The position numbers and the translations under genes were made by a program. The notes under the pieces were generated by a model that was not told the origin of the DNA, searched no databases, and saw only the letters and a program-made list of their open reading frames with translations. A stretch of 64,000 nucleotides of DNA from Bilabrum cf. latius (taxonomy: Eukaryota; Bigyra: Bicosoecida; Bigyra; Bicosoecida): NCBI GenBank assembly GCA_965178125.1, contig OZ237760.1:62001-126000 (forward strand). The letters are read 5' to 3'. Shown piece by piece: positions 34,601 through 46,052 of this stretch (position 1 is the stretch's first letter; every line of letters begins with the position of its first letter).

Positions 34601-37354
34601 CCTGCCACCGCCGTCCTCGATGCCTAGCACAACGCCAAGCCCACGCAATCCCGACGACCCACTTACGACACCGCCCAAGAAAGCTGCGCTGGAAGGCTCG
34701 ATCACCTCGAAGTCTTTGAGGGGGTCACTCGACTATGCCGATGCCAAGTAGAGCACATGCACCGTGCTGTGGTCCTCGTCTCCCACCAGTAAATCAGCGA
34801 TCATATCCCCGTCCAAGTCTCCCGCAAGAGCCACCGACGAGCCCCAGCGGCCCGACCCGGACACCCCCTCCACTGGCATGCCCCCCTGGCCTGGCCAAAC
34901 CGCGTCAATCTGATCGACCTGACCGTTCCTGGCGAGGGCAATCAGATAAACCACGCGCCGATTGGGCACACCCATGACAATGTCCACGGGGTTGCTCAGT
35001 TCATGGTCCCGTGGGGGCATCGCAGCGAGTGCTTCGCCGACCTTCGCCGTTTGGTGCCCAACCAGAGCACTCAGCTGGCCCCCCAGCGCCTGGTGCAGCT
35101 TGAACGTGCTCCCGATCGTATCATTGGCGCGCATCAGCAGCACGTGAAGCGCACCGGAGTCTGATCCTCCCTGGTCATCGCCCGGCGCACCAACAATCAA
35201 ATCGTTCAGTCCATCCCCGTCAACGTCACCCGGCAATGCGAGGCACTCGCCGAACCTGTCCCCAGCGGATGTGACACCCACTTGCAGACTGTCCTGGCCG
35301 TTGCGGATCCAGCGATGGCTAACCACGGATCCGTTTCCAGGCACCAGTCGAAGGAAGATCACAGCCCCGGCCTGCTCCCCGCCGCTCACCTCATCGCCGG
35401 GCGCGCCCACCACAAGCCGCGGCAGGTGCGGCTGCTGCCCCGCCGGCTGCTGCAGGAGCACCGGACTGGCCCCGAACTCCCTGTCCTAAACAGCCCCAAA
35501 GTCTCCGCCACCATTCCCCATTCCATCTATGACTCGATCTATGCCCACCGTCCCGTTGGACCGCAAGAACATCAGGTGCAATACCCCGGCCCCGGTCACC
35601 TCCCCCGCGCTCTCCCTCTGTGCATGCACCGCCAAGTCACCCACCCCGTCTCCGTTCACGTCGCCCAGTGAGCCCACACTGTATCCGTAGAGGGCCCCGG
35701 TGGAACCGCCGCTCCCGACCCGTGTGGCGCTGAGCACGTGACCCGCAGTTGGGGGCGGAGGGCTGGGCGAAGGGCTGGGCGAGGGGGCAGCGGCAACGGC
35801 GCGTATCTTGATGACGTGGATGTGCCCCTGCCTTCCGTTTGCCTCTCGCGCGCCCACCAGGAGATTTCTCGCGAGACTACCCGGAGCGGCAGGAAACGCG
35901 TATCCCAGGGATCTTGCGAATGCGTCGTTAGCCTGCACTGTTCCTACTGGCAGCCCATTGGTGCCGTCCTCGACGGTGAAGCAGGACCCTGCAGACGGGG
36001 AAGGCAAGCTATGCAGCGTGCAGATGAGCACCAGTGCTTTCGCGGTCAAATGAGTGGTCATATATCCCATGGCTAAATCCATGGGCGGCTAGCCGTCAAT
36101 GTCGATGGGAGTCAAGCCAGAGGCCAGCTTGAGCAAAGGCAGAATGGCAGGCAGCGGCCCAACCCCAGGTGCCAGCTCCAGCACCCATGCAACGGATGAG
36201 TTCCGGCGGATTCCAAGAACGATGACCCTGCCGTCTCCCGCAATATTTTCCTCCGCTGCCACCGCCAGAGCCCCCACTCCGTCTTCAGGCTCGCCCCATG
36301 GACCCAGCCAGCAAGGCGATCTGCCGAAGCCGTGCCTGTCCTGCAGCTGGCTGGCTACTAGCCCGCCCTGGCCCTGAGAAACCTACGTCAGGCCGGTCAC
36401 CGATCCGCTATTGTTCCTGGAGATGAGAAACACGGCCCCCGTGTCGTGGCCAGTCCCACTCGCCCCCTCGACCCTGTCAGCCCCCACGATCAAATCCACC
36501 ACACCGTCGCCGCTGATGTCGGCAGCCTCTACGCCGATCCCGAAGCGGATCTCGCCGCTTGGGAGGGCCGAGAGACCAGCGGTGCTATGACTGTACTGCA
36601 TGGTAGTGCCAGGCTCAAATGTGCTATCCATGCGGACAGTCACGTCTGTCACAGCCTGTGGCGCGAGCTGGCCGACCAGGAGCCGAAGGCCCCTGGTCCC
36701 ATTCTCGAGTGCGCGGTAGCCTACAAACGCAACATCATGGCCCCACCATGCGTTACCACTGAAATCTCCGAGTATGCTCGAGGCCGGGCGGCTTGCAGGC
36801 GGGAACCCTTGCGACGTTGGCGATACTGTCACTACCTGGCGCACCTGCTCGTTTGCCCGCATTAGGAACACATGCAGCTTGTGCTGCAATGGAGCAGTCG
36901 CAGCAAAATCTGCCACTCCGTCTCTATCCCAGTCTCCTATGCCTTGAAGCCCTACGCTTAATTGGGCATTCGTCCCAGTAAAACCGGCAGGCAGGCCACC
37001 GAGACCGCTGCCAAGCGTAGTTGCATTCAACACACGATTCAGCGGTGCCGGGCTTGCGCTCGGCCACGGCGGGAAGATATTCTTAGCTGTGACATGACCA
37101 AACAGCACGAATACGAGCAAGGCCAACGAGTGGAACCGAAGGCAGGAGCCACGATTGCCCCGCCAGCGTCGAGAATCTAGAATCTGCTTGCACGGTTTGC
37201 GCGGTGCCAAACACCAGGCGTGTGCTACCTTTGCTTTCAACAGGCTCAAATTCGCATCGCCACATGTATGCTGCGATTGGAGATATCCAAAGAGCAAGCA
37301 AGGAGGGAAAAAGGCAATCAGCAACCGCCGCACTGGAAAACGCGTTGCACCCAA
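22658..37354 (-). CDS. Giant FG-GAP repeat, Cys-rich, multi-pass membrane protein (receptor-like)
   Basis: One minus-strand frame is open for about 4,899 codons to TGA at 22660-22658 with 25 in-frame UAGs (36383, 36089, 35486, 34733, 34424, 34193, 33980, 32267, 31715, 31532, 30218, 28871, 28565, 28466, 28085, 27275, 26969, 26822, 25253, 25211, 24737, 24596, 23852, 22877, 22784). From 37.0 to 29.3 kb it holds about 20 integrin-alpha-type FG-GAP blades with Ca-binding D.D.DG loops (GDIDGDGMVDLIVGAP, GDVDGDGLNDLIVGAP), grouped by Ser/Pro linkers such as PSPSPSPSPPPP. From 29 to 25.5 kb comes an extracellular part I cannot assign. Next is a Cys-rich EGF/TNFR-like stretch (CRPCPAGAICPGGYSA), then about nine hydrophobic segments (25.1-23.0 kb) and a basic tail. 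An uncleaved or cleaved signal segment, RFHSLALLVFVLFGHVTA, lies near 37.1 kb. No ATG is in frame upstream, so a 5' exon is missing from this call. Probably a surface adhesion or sensory protein. Confidence 0.82.
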
Positions 37355-37798
37355 GATCAGTTTGCTACTGCTGACAAAGCGGCATGCAACAGTGGCTATA
37401 TTGACAAAAAGAAAGGCTATCGGTTCTGGGGCTCAAGAGGTGATCAGAACGACGGCAGTAGCGTGATGAATCCGCAAGATGCGTGCCTGCGCCAGCGATG
37501 CCTTCCGCGTGATCTTCTCACACACTTTGACATTGAGTGATAGCCTTGGTCAGCGCATTAATATCCCAAATTGTGCTAGTGCCGGTTTGAACAGTTGCCT
37601 GCGGGGAAGCCTCACGTTGTGTGCTTCCCAACCTGATGCTTCGGTCGCAAAGCCACACGGTGATGCATGTCGCAGGCCAACAAGTCCGAGGTCGCAGCTG
37701 TGCTGCCAAATGAATGCACAAGTTTGAACACGTACTCCCATTATTAATATATGTATCCTGCCATGCAATTGACGCACCAGCATCACCCGCATTCTTCA
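37355..37798. other. Spacer between FG-GAP giant and Polo kinase; probably holds the FG-GAP 5' exon
   Basis: The FG-GAP frame stays open upstream of 37354 until an in-frame TGA near 37434 but contains no ATG. The true start must therefore come from a short upstream exon in this interval or beyond. I could not pick a convincing donor. The stretch near 37.74 kb (TTATTAATATATG) is AT-rich and next to the Polo kinase 3' end. Confidence 0.35.
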
Positions 37799-40700
37799 TC
37801 AGAACCCGCCCTCGCTCGGATACTTGGGCCCACCGAACCCGCCGCCGGCCCTGGACCCGCTCGTCCCGCCGGCACTGGCGCTGGCACTCCCGCTGGCCGA
37901 AGACCCGCGGAAATGCCTTCCGCTGAAGTGGCCAGGCCCCGCATCGGAGTCCCTGGGCAGCCCGCTGGCCCGCGTCGCCGCGCTACCGGTGCTGGCCCCG
38001 CTCGCGCCCAGCCCCCGGCCTCCAGCCCCGCTGCTGCTGCTACTAGCAGAGCCCCGCCCCCCCGAGGCCCCCATGAGCCCGAGGGCCACCCCAGGGGTCA
38101 TAGCCCCGGATCCATCCCCCCCGGCCTGGCTCCTTGCACCTGCACCCATCCCTTTCTGGGCCCCGTCCTGCACCCCCTCCCCCTCTCCCTCTCCATCCGC
38201 AGCACCTTCCGTCTCCCCGTGCCTGCGCCCCGCTCTCTGGATCAGCTGCGACAGAAGGTCCCGCGTGTACCTCAGTCTCCTCGCGATGTCGTCCCTGTCA
38301 GCGTACAGACTCTCCCCCAGGAGATGCGCCGACACGGCCCCGTCCTTGCCCACGTAGGTCATGGCCCCCGACTCGGAGGCGAGGACCACAGAGGTGCGAT
38401 CCGTGAAGAGCACCTGTACCACGTGGCTCGACAGCCGGAACAAGAGAGCGTGCTTGGTCCGCATCCACTTCTTCACGTACAGCAGCCAGCCCAGTGAGTC
38501 CCGCACCTCGCTGGTAGGGGGCACGCACAGCCCCTGTCCCTGCCCCTGTCCCGGCGATGCTGCTGCTGCCCCCTCCGACTCGCCCATCGCCGCCTGCCCT
38601 CCGCTGGCCGCCGAGGCCTGGGACCGGGCCATCGCCGCCCTGGCCGCCACCGAGGGCGCCGTCTTGCTCCTCTCGGCGTCCTCCCTCCTCCTCTGCTCGG
38701 CGAGGTAGGCCCTGAAGTGCCGCAGCAGGAGCACCTTCTTCCTCATCCACGCCGGGAAATCGCCCAGCGTGGCCTCGTGCCACTTGTACTGCCCGTGAGC
38801 CTGCGTCCCCTCGGCTCCCTCATCCCCTGCCTGCGTGCGCTCCACGTACTGAAACCTCCTGCCCGCATCACCCGGCAGATCCAGCTGGCCGTCCACCGCC
38901 TTTGCCTCTGCCTCCTTCGCCTCTGGGGTTGGGGGCGGCTCGAGCACGATCTTGGAGGCATCGTTGAAGTACACGCCCACAGTGCCGCTGGACAGTTGAA
39001 AGCCCAGGCCGTACTTGGTCGTGTAGTCCACGAAGCACGTGACGTACGTCCCGGGAGCCTGAGGCAGCACATGCGGCCCTGCCCCTGCCACTGCCCCTGC
39101 CCCTGCCGAGGACGACGCCCCGAGCACAGGGGGGGGCACGGACGCTGCGGCCCTCCCGTCCGCTGGGCCGCCCTCCCTGCCCGCCATGGCCAGGTGCCTG
39201 TGCGCCTTGACCACCGTGGGGGGCAGCCTCGGCGCGATGGCCTGGGCCAGCCTGAGGGCCTTGCCCGTCGGTGTGCCCGGCTGCATGCGGGCCTGGGCAG
39301 AGGCGCCAGAGGATGCGGCGCCGTACGAGTGCCCCGATGCGGAAGCAGAGGAGTGCCTCGACCGACCCTAGCCCTGTCCCTACCCCTGGACCCCACCGTG
39401 GGGAGCAGGGGGCGCCACCCCCCTCTTCTCCATCGAGAACCCCGTGCTCGCGGTCCCAGTCAGCGAGGAGCTCGGCCGGCCAGACCCGGTCCTGGACCTC
39501 GAAGCCGAGCCAGCCTCGCTGAACCTAGAAGAAAATGCGAGCCCCACAGCATCTGCTGCACCTGCACCTGCGCCCGCCCCCCGGACTGCCGAGCTGTACC
39601 TCGGTCTGCTCGATGGGGGCTCCTGGGCAGAGGCTGTGGACGCGGGGGATGCACCCAGCGCCTGGCGCCTGCTGCTGCCACTACCGCTGGTAGGTGCCTG
39701 CCCCCCGTTCCCGTTCCTGCTGCCACCTGCTGCTCCCCATGGCTAAGCAGGATCATTTCCGCCCTGTTCTTGGCTCCGGCGGTGCCTGTGCCCCCTGCCA
39801 TCGCCAGTCCCTGTGCCCTCCATCCGAGCGGCGCCCGAGCCCGAGCCAGACCCGGCAGCCTCCCACTCGCGGCTGCGCCGAGTGCCTGCCTCCACGCCTG
39901 CGCCCACCCGTCTTTGCCTGCCTAGTCTAGTGGAAGCTGGGTACTCATCGGCATCTCCGTCTCCGTCCCCATCCGCCATGGGGGGCTGCCGCAGCGCTCG
40001 GCCGCCTGGCGCAGAGGCAGAGGCAGCGGCAGATGAGGATGGCGCCGAAGATCTGCTCCTTGTCGCCAGCCGGCCCAGCGACCCCAGCCCGGTGGCCGCG
40101 GCTGTCCCAACCACCTGCTCCTCGGGATCAGTGGGGGCTCCAGACGACGCAGTGCCCATGTCTCGCCGGCTGTTCCTCCTCGAACCGGATGCAGTAGCAT
40201 AGTCCGCGCTCGAGGACGCGGCAGCAGCTGCCTGCGCCTTGGCCGCAGCAGCCGCGGCCTGTCTCGCCGCGTTGCCCACGAGCCTGAGGTCGCCCACCCT
40301 GCGGGCCCACATGGCCTCCACCACCGCCTTGCTGCGGACGTGCTGCCTGACCTCGCTGTCCAGAGGGGCCTCCCGCTGGTGGGCGGGGTGCATGGCCGGG
40401 GGCACCCGCGCCCCCGGGGCCGTGAAGAAAGGATGCATGCAGATCTCCCGCAGCGTGAGCCTCTCCCTCGGGTTGGACGCCAGCATGCCCGCCACGAGGT
40501 GCCTGGCATCCCTGGAGCCGAATCCCTCGGGCCACTCGTACTGGTTCTTCCGGATGCGGCTGTACGTGGACTTGACGTCCTTGGTCTGGAACGGGGGCTT
40601 GCCCGCGATCAGAGTGAATAGGATCACGCCGAGGGCCCACACATCCACCTCGAACGAGTGGCCGTCGGGGCTGTTGTCCAGCACCTCGGGCGCGATGTAG

Positions 40701-41816
40701 TTGGGTGTCCCGCACACCGTCCTCTTCCTCTCCCCCGAGTGCGCCAGCTGCGCCGCGAGACCGAAATCGCCGAGCTTCACGTGCATTCCGTGGTCAAGGA
40801 ACACGTTGCCCAGCTTCAGGTCCCTGTGGATGACGTTGTTGGCGTGCAGGTAGCGCACCCCCTCGACCATCTCCAGCATCAAGAGGCGGGCCTCGTCCTC
40901 CAGCAGGTGCTTGCGGCGGTGCATCAGGTCCATCAGGCTCTCATTAGTGCACAGCTCTAGCATTAGATAGACGTTCTCGTCGTCCTCGAAGAATGTGTCA
41001 AAGCCCACAACGCGAGGGTGTCTCAGCTGGCGGTGGATCTGAATCTCTGCCAGCAGCTGCAGTGGGATTGAATCGACAGCGCGTGCAGAAAGCAAGGCGG
41101 CTTGGATCATGGGGAAATATTCAGTAGCACAACGGTGGCCCGTATAGGCTTGACCTCGGTTGAGAGCCGAGTCAGTGCTGCTAAAAATGGGGTGCTTCCA
41201 ACGGGTGTCGCCCGGGACAAGAGCACCGAGTCTCATTCTATGACCACGGGCAAACCAGCATTGTTGGCAATGTAAGTTACTCTGAAATGAAGACTTGACT
41301 ACCTGGGGGCTGTCTCACCTTTTCTTTGTGGCGTTTCTTGACTAAACTGGACTTTGCTACAACCTTCCCTGCCACCACCTTGTCCTTGTCGAGTCGGCTG
41401 AACCTGTAGCAAAACGCAAATCCCCCCTGCGATTGGGAGCCAGCATATGTATATTTACCCTCTAATTTAAGAGCATTGCTGAAACTAAGTCTAACCTTTT
41501 GTCAGATTGACGAGCGTGGCGTTGCGCGCGGTCTCACCTTGCCCAACATTTTCTCCTTTCTGTACCTCCTCGTGATAACCTACCCATCCGGATGGGTTCT
41601 AGTGTCTATAAGTTCGGATGGAACTTTAGGTTCTTGGCGTTTCTTGCGCTGTGTGGTCTGTTGCTACCTCTGTGGCTGCGGCCTCCTATCCCTGTCTGCT
41701 CGTTTCACTGCCCTGTCATCGGCCCGGCGTGCTGGGGCTGCTGAGGTCCCTGCAAGCATATCCCCATGTCTAATAGCACGTCGACCATGTCCTGCGTCGG
41801 GTGCAACGTTTTCCAT
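37799..41816 (-). CDS. Polo-like kinase (three exons)
   Basis: A mitotic Ser/Thr kinase of the Polo family, about 1,214 residues. Exons on minus: 41816-41538, 41426-41319, 41056-37799. Both introns (111 and 262 nt, GTGAG donors) are phase 0. They rejoin KEKMLGK|GGFAFCYRF and KKRHKEK|LLAEIQIHRQL exactly as in other Polo kinases. Motifs: Gly loop LGKGGFA, VVAGKVVAKS (catalytic Lys), VIHRDLKLGN, LGDFGLA, activation loop RTVCGTPNYIAPE. Two polo boxes follow near the C-terminus: TYVTCFVDYTTKYGLGFQLS with WMRKKVLLLRHFRAYL, and WLLYVKKWMRTKHALLFRLS. UAGs at 41664 and 41580 lie in exon 1, and those at 39743, 39380 and 39368 in the Ser/Gly-rich linker. The stop is TGA at 37801-37799. The ~300-residue linker and Gly/Ser tail make it roughly twice the usual length. 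A basic Gln-rich N-terminus precedes the kinase domain. Confidence 0.92.
41057..41318 (-). other. Polo kinase intron 2
   Basis: The donor GTGAGAC starts at 41318 after GAA AAG; the acceptor ends CCACTGCAG at 41057 before CTG CTG GCA GAG. The intron is 262 nt and phase 0. Joining the exons gives the family-typical KEK-LLAEIQIH. Confidence 0.85.
41427..41537 (-). other. Polo kinase intron 1
   Basis: The donor GTGAGAC starts at 41537 after GGC AAG; the acceptor ends AATCGCAG at 41427 before GGG GGA TTT. The intron is 111 nt and phase 0, and it interrupts the glycine-rich loop between LGK and GGFA. Confidence 0.85.
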
Positions 41817-42010
41817 GCTGTTGTTTGGGCTCGCCGAAAGGTAGTTGCAGCAACAACGGTAGGCAAGCAAAAAATGAAACTCTGCTCGACGCCGCGCAAG
41901 TCTCTCTGCGGAACCACAATAGTGCCGGCCAGGAATCCAGGATCCTAACGACGCACCTGGGCCTCGTACTTGAGGACCCGTGAGGCTTAAGTGTTGACTA
42001 CAGCGTCATC
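41817..42010. promoter_or_regulatory. Divergent promoter region, Polo kinase / lipase-like gene
   Basis: About 190 bp lie between the divergent start codons. No specific element is recognisable. Confidence 0.35.
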
Positions 42011-44041
42011 ATGTTAGTTCTGACCACGGTCCTAGCATCGCTAGCGCTGCGAGTGGCGGTCGCGCAGCAGATGTCGGCTTGCGACCCGCTCGACCCTGCA
42101 GCGTGCTATCTTCCATTCCCAAATAACTTTTGGCTGCGCAAGAATTCAGACGGTGTGCGTGTCACTGCATTTGCCAACACCACATTTCCTGCTGACAATG
42201 AGGGGAACAAGATCGATGTTGACGAAGAGGACGGGTGGAACGGCCTGCACGGCTTCGCCCCAATGGCTCCTTTCATCACGTACTTTCCCAACGCTTCGAT
42301 TGAGAATTGCGCCAGGCTTTGGGACATGGGGCCATCGCTGGACGATAGCTCTCCCACAGTGCTGCTGGACATGACCACCGGAAAACGCGTGAGGCATTGG
42401 GTTGAACTCGACCACAGCTCGGACGAGTGGTTCGGCGGCGAGTCGGAGCGCATGTTCATGGTGTGGCCCGCCACGTCCATGATCAACGGACACGACTATG
42501 CCATGGCAATCCGCAACGTCCACGACACGAGCGGGAAGCCCGTGCAGTCCTCCAATGCCTTTCTGGCCCTGCGGGACGGGACCAAGACGAGCAACCCCGA
42601 CATCGAGGAGCGCAGGGCAGAGTTCGAGGCCATGTTCCAGGCCCTCTCCGCCGCGGGAGTGCAGCGGGACGACCTGCAGATCGCGTGGCCCATGCGCGTG
42701 GGCACTCAGGAGGACTTCACCGCCTCCATGGTCAGCATGCGTGACCAGGGGCTCAAGGCAGTGGACGCGGGCAGCGTGGGCTTCGCCATCGACTCGGTGC
42801 AGGAGCGGCCCAGGGAGGGCACGAGGAGGGAGGTGCACGGCCACATGACGAACGTTCCTTGGTACCTGAACTTGGATGACGCTGACCTCAAGGCCAGGCT
42901 GGTGCGGGACCCCAGCTCGGGGATGCCCGTGAGTACCAGGACCAGGAACGTCACATTCACCGTGGTGGTGCCGGACTCGCTGGCCACGGGCGGAGCCGGC
43001 GGGAGTCCCGTCCCCGGGCGGGTGGTGCAGATCGGACACGGCCTCTTCGGCTCTCAGAGCGAGGTGACGCAGCAGTACCTGAGCGATGAGGCGAACGAGT
43101 ACGGCTACGTGATGGGCGGCGTGAACTGGCTGGGTCTGTGCGATGAAGACATCGTGGCGGATGCTCTCATGGTCGGCACCGACCTCAGCGATTTCCCAAT
43201 GATCCCCGACCGGCTGCACCAGGGTATGCTCAACGCGCTGCTGCTCATGCGGGTCATGACCTCGGACGCGTTCGTCAGCAGTGACGTCATGACGGACTTC
43301 TCCACGCAGACCCCCGGGCAGCTCACCGGAGCACGCAACCCCTCCGCCGCCGCCGCCAGCGTGATCGATCCGAGCAAGCGCAACTACTACGGTTCCTCCC
43401 TGGGTGGGATCATGGGCAGCGTGTACATGACTCTCTCCACGGACGTGTCCCACGGGACGCTGGGCGTCCCCGGGGGCCCCTTCTCCCTGCTGCTTCCCCG
43501 GTCCAGCGACTTTGCCGCCCTGTTCGACGTGATCCGGCTGCGATACGACTCGTCCCTGGACCGCATCGCGCTCATGTCGGGCCTGCAGCAGCGCTGGGCG
43601 CAGCTGGAGCCCTCCGGGTACGCGCAGTTCCTCTCGCCCAGCCAGCAGCTGCCGGGCGTGGACGGGCCCAGGCGAGTGCTGCTGCACTACGGGATCGGCG
43701 ATGCTCAGGTCTCGTGGGTGGCGGCGCACGCGCTCGGGCGGTCGGCAGAAGCGAGCATGTACAAGAGCAACCTGCCTGTGCGCAACCAGACCATTGATCC
43801 CGGACTCGGCTTCCCGCTGGTGGACGACTCTGACGTGCTGTCCTCGGGCAGCCTGATTCAGAGCTACGGCTTCGGCGTGCCGGACCAGAACATCCCCCTG
43901 GTCAACCTCCCGTGCGCTGGCAGCACGGACGTGCACCCCAAGGTGAGGCGCACCAAGCACGCGATGGAGCAGATGCACCAGTTCTTTGTGAACGGCACCA
44001 TCTACAACTCGTGCGGGGGTCCGTGCAACGAGTCTGGGTGA
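42011..44041 (+). CDS. Secreted lipase-like alpha/beta hydrolase, bacterial-type family
   Basis: 676 residues from ATG 42011 to TGA 44039-44041 in a single exon without UAG. A signal peptide (MLVLTTVLASLALRVAVA) precedes CDPLDPAACYLPFPNNFWL, an opening I associate with large secreted hydrolases of actinobacteria and myxobacteria. A middle section (PTVLLDMTTGKRVRHWVELD, HDYAMAIRNVHD) leads to the hydrolase core: VVQIGHGLFGSQSEV supplies a likely HG oxyanion element and YYGSSLGGIMGSVY contains the nucleophile elbow G-S-S-L-G. Further candidates for the Asp/His of the triad are GIGDAQVSW and the final HPKVRRTKHAMEQMHQFF. The substrate is unknown; esterase or lipase activity is inferred from the fold. 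A long antisense ORF covers nearly the same interval and is a codon-bias shadow. The taxonomic skew is from memory and needs a search. Confidence 0.72.
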   Translation: MLVLTTVLASLALRVAVAQQMSACDPLDPAACYLPFPNNFWLRKNSDGVRVTAFANTTFPADNEGNKIDVDEEDGWNGLHGFAPMAPFITYFPNASIENCARLWDMGPSLDDSSPTVLLDMTTGKRVRHWVELDHSSDEWFGGESERMFMVWPATSMINGHDYAMAIRNVHDTSGKPVQSSNAFLALRDGTKTSNPDIEERRAEFEAMFQALSAAGVQRDDLQIAWPMRVGTQEDFTASMVSMRDQGLKAVDAGSVGFAIDSVQERPREGTRREVHGHMTNVPWYLNLDDADLKARLVRDPSSGMPVSTRTRNVTFTVVVPDSLATGGAGGSPVPGRVVQIGHGLFGSQSEVTQQYLSDEANEYGYVMGGVNWLGLCDEDIVADALMVGTDLSDFPMIPDRLHQGMLNALLLMRVMTSDAFVSSDVMTDFSTQTPGQLTGARNPSAAAASVIDPSKRNYYGSSLGGIMGSVYMTLSTDVSHGTLGVPGGPFSLLLPRSSDFAALFDVIRLRYDSSLDRIALMSGLQQRWAQLEPSGYAQFLSPSQQLPGVDGPRRVLLHYGIGDAQVSWVAAHALGRSAEASMYKSNLPVRNQTIDPGLGFPLVDDSDVLSSGSLIQSYGFGVPDQNIPLVNLPCAGSTDVHPKVRRTKHAMEQMHQFFVNGTIYNSCGGPCNESG

Positions 44042-44303
44042 ACAAGCGTGCGTTATTGGGGGGGGAAAGCGTCGAGTCGATCGACTCGCTCCACCTGATA
44101 AGTGGCGAGGCACCCCGGCCAGAGGCATCAATGCATTCTTGCCGGGCTTGTAGCGGCTCGATTGCCAACACAACCTTGCTAGCCTAGTGTGCTTAAATGT
44201 GCGTTTGTCATGCTTTGAGCTGGTTAAGCACCAACACTCTATTACTTGTGTCGGAAAATCTGCAGTCTCTATGCATCTTGTGCCAAGCCCCAAGCAGCAG
44301 CCC
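44042..44303. other. Convergent spacer
   Basis: 262 bp between the stop of the lipase-like gene and the TGA of PGS1 on the other strand. No gene is visible. An AT-rich stretch near 44170-44260 may serve 3' end formation. Confidence 0.35.
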
Positions 44304-46052
44304 TCACAAGTACGACTGCACCACCCTAAAACTCGGCGTGATCCAGGCTCCCCTCCCGAGCCAATCCTTTCCCCCGGTCACTGCATCCCACACAGTCTCC
44401 CTCCAGCTCATCACTGCACCACGGCCCGAAGGATGTGCCCGTGCCTCCCGCACTGCGCTGGCCTGGAAGAGCCGGTCCCGGTCATGAAGCAGCCGCCACC
44501 CGAGCGGCGCAACCTGTCCTCCGTCGCTCTCGTCCTATGCCGCCCCCGTCCACTTCTCCCGGCCAGAAGGCACGGCGCACTCCACCAGCGCTGACAGCTC
44601 CATGTCCCTAAACTCTGACCTCTGTCCGAGGTTCGAGCTGCCCACCAGCGCGGACAGGTACAGCCCGCCTCGCGCCCCCTTCAAAGAGGAGGGTGAGGAC
44701 GATACAGCCGACGAGTACCCGTTGCTCTTACCGATCTCTACCCGCGCTGCACTCGAGTCCCTGTCTTTCCCGTTAGACTCCCTCCCCACTGGCGAAAACT
44801 CGATCCAAAGACCCTTGGCATGGAACTCCTGTCCCTGCCCGCCCTCGTCTGCGCTGGTTTTAGGGGCTGTCTCGCTGCCAGTCTCGCGCCCCCACTCCCA
44901 CAGGTGCACTCCCGGCGCATCCCGCAGCACCTCACCCCCCTCCACCAGCACGCCAGCCTCCATGGCCAGCCGGCGGAACTACTCAAGGGCCACGGCATAG
45001 GCAGTCGGCACTGCCGCCTTAATGCCACCCGCGCCCGCGAAGCCGCTCGTCTCGGGGGCGGGCACGAGGATGTGCACAGCAGCGCCACGCCGGGCCGCTT
45101 CCAGCAGCGCAGTGCCCTGCATCCGAGACGGGTTGAAGTACCCGGACGCGAGGCTGATCCGATCTCCAGCCCCCGCCTTGGACACCACTTCGCTCCACAC
45201 CGCGCTCTCCTGCAGCAGAGCCAGAGGCGCGCACTGCGCCAGTAGGGCGACCCGCGCCACGTCAGCCACGTCAGCCGAATCGCCAGCAAGGCCCGCCCCG
45301 GCCGATTCCATGTCACCCGACAGACCCTCGTTCTGCATGGCCTCCCTGAGTCCCAAGGCATCCACGGGGGTGGCCCCGGGCACCGCCCACTTCCCCCCCC
45401 CCGCCTCCAGCTGCCCCTGCAGGTCGCCCGCACTGCGCTCGCCCGCCGCTGCTCCGAGTGCTCGCACCCACGCATGAGCAGCGGCTGCCAGCCCCGCGTG
45501 CCTCAGCATGACCCAGCGGTCGACTCGTTTCCTAAAGTACACGTCGCTCAAGTTCGCCCCGCTGAGCAGCATGGCATCGTCGGCGGCGTAGACCTTGCTG
45601 TGCTGCACGCCCCCGCTCTCGAGCAGCTGCGCAGGGGGGAGCGAGCCGGGCCGCCGAAGCAAACTGCCGAGCAGTGACAGCCACTGCCATCCATGATGAG
45701 GCAAACAGAACCTGCCAAGGGATAGACGCTGCATTCCTTGCCTCGTGGACTTGGAACATTCGCTTCCAGTAGCGCTCATCCGGACTAGCATCTGCTCTGC
45801 GGATTCTGGCAAGCCCCGTCTGCATCTTGCACCATCGACTATCAATCTTGTAGAATTCGCGTCCAATCGATACGCGGCTATGACTATACTGTCCGCCACG
45901 GTTTGCTCCAATTCCTCGCTTCCGAGATACAAGGTCGAGATTGACAGCCGTTCCTTGGCTCCATTTGCCAATTTTATAATTTCCTGATAGAACTACGCAG
46001 GAGAATCCAAGAATTCGAACGATGCCTCAGGAACCTAGCTAGCAACAAACAT
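44304..46052 (-). CDS. PGS1: CDP-diacylglycerol-glycerol-3-phosphate 3-phosphatidyltransferase (PGS1-type)
   Basis: Makes phosphatidylglycerophosphate for cardiolipin in mitochondria; a phospholipase D superfamily enzyme of the eukaryotic type. Open from ATG 46052 to TGA 44306-44304 (582 residues) with UAGs at 46035, 45993, 44979 and 44535. Landmarks: FLDSPA-UAG-FYQEIIKLAN, LSISTLYLGSEELEQ, first HKD-like motif QHSKVYAADDAMLLSGANLS with DVYFRKRVDRWV, then AVPTAYAVALE-UAG-FRRLA, and second HKD FHAKGLWIEF with SSNLGQRSEFRDMELSALV. The 44535 UAG is followed by a plausible C-terminus (WRLLHDRDRLFQASAVREA), so the standard-code stop there would truncate the protein. No clear presequence follows from ATG 46052; a further 5' exon carrying it is possible, because VPEASFEFLDSP begins abruptly. 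Confidence 0.85.

Noticed and set aside
1-37354. Dozens of separate minus-strand ORFs, each ending at UAG
   Set aside because: They share one frame within each gene, abut each other exactly at single UAG codons and carry continuous domain structure. They are fragments of two giant genes, not independent genes or pseudogenes.
42146-44293. 715-codon minus-strand ORF opposite the lipase-like gene
   Set aside because: It is an antisense shadow caused by GC-rich codon bias; its His/Val/Arg-rich composition is unlike the other genes and it has no domains.
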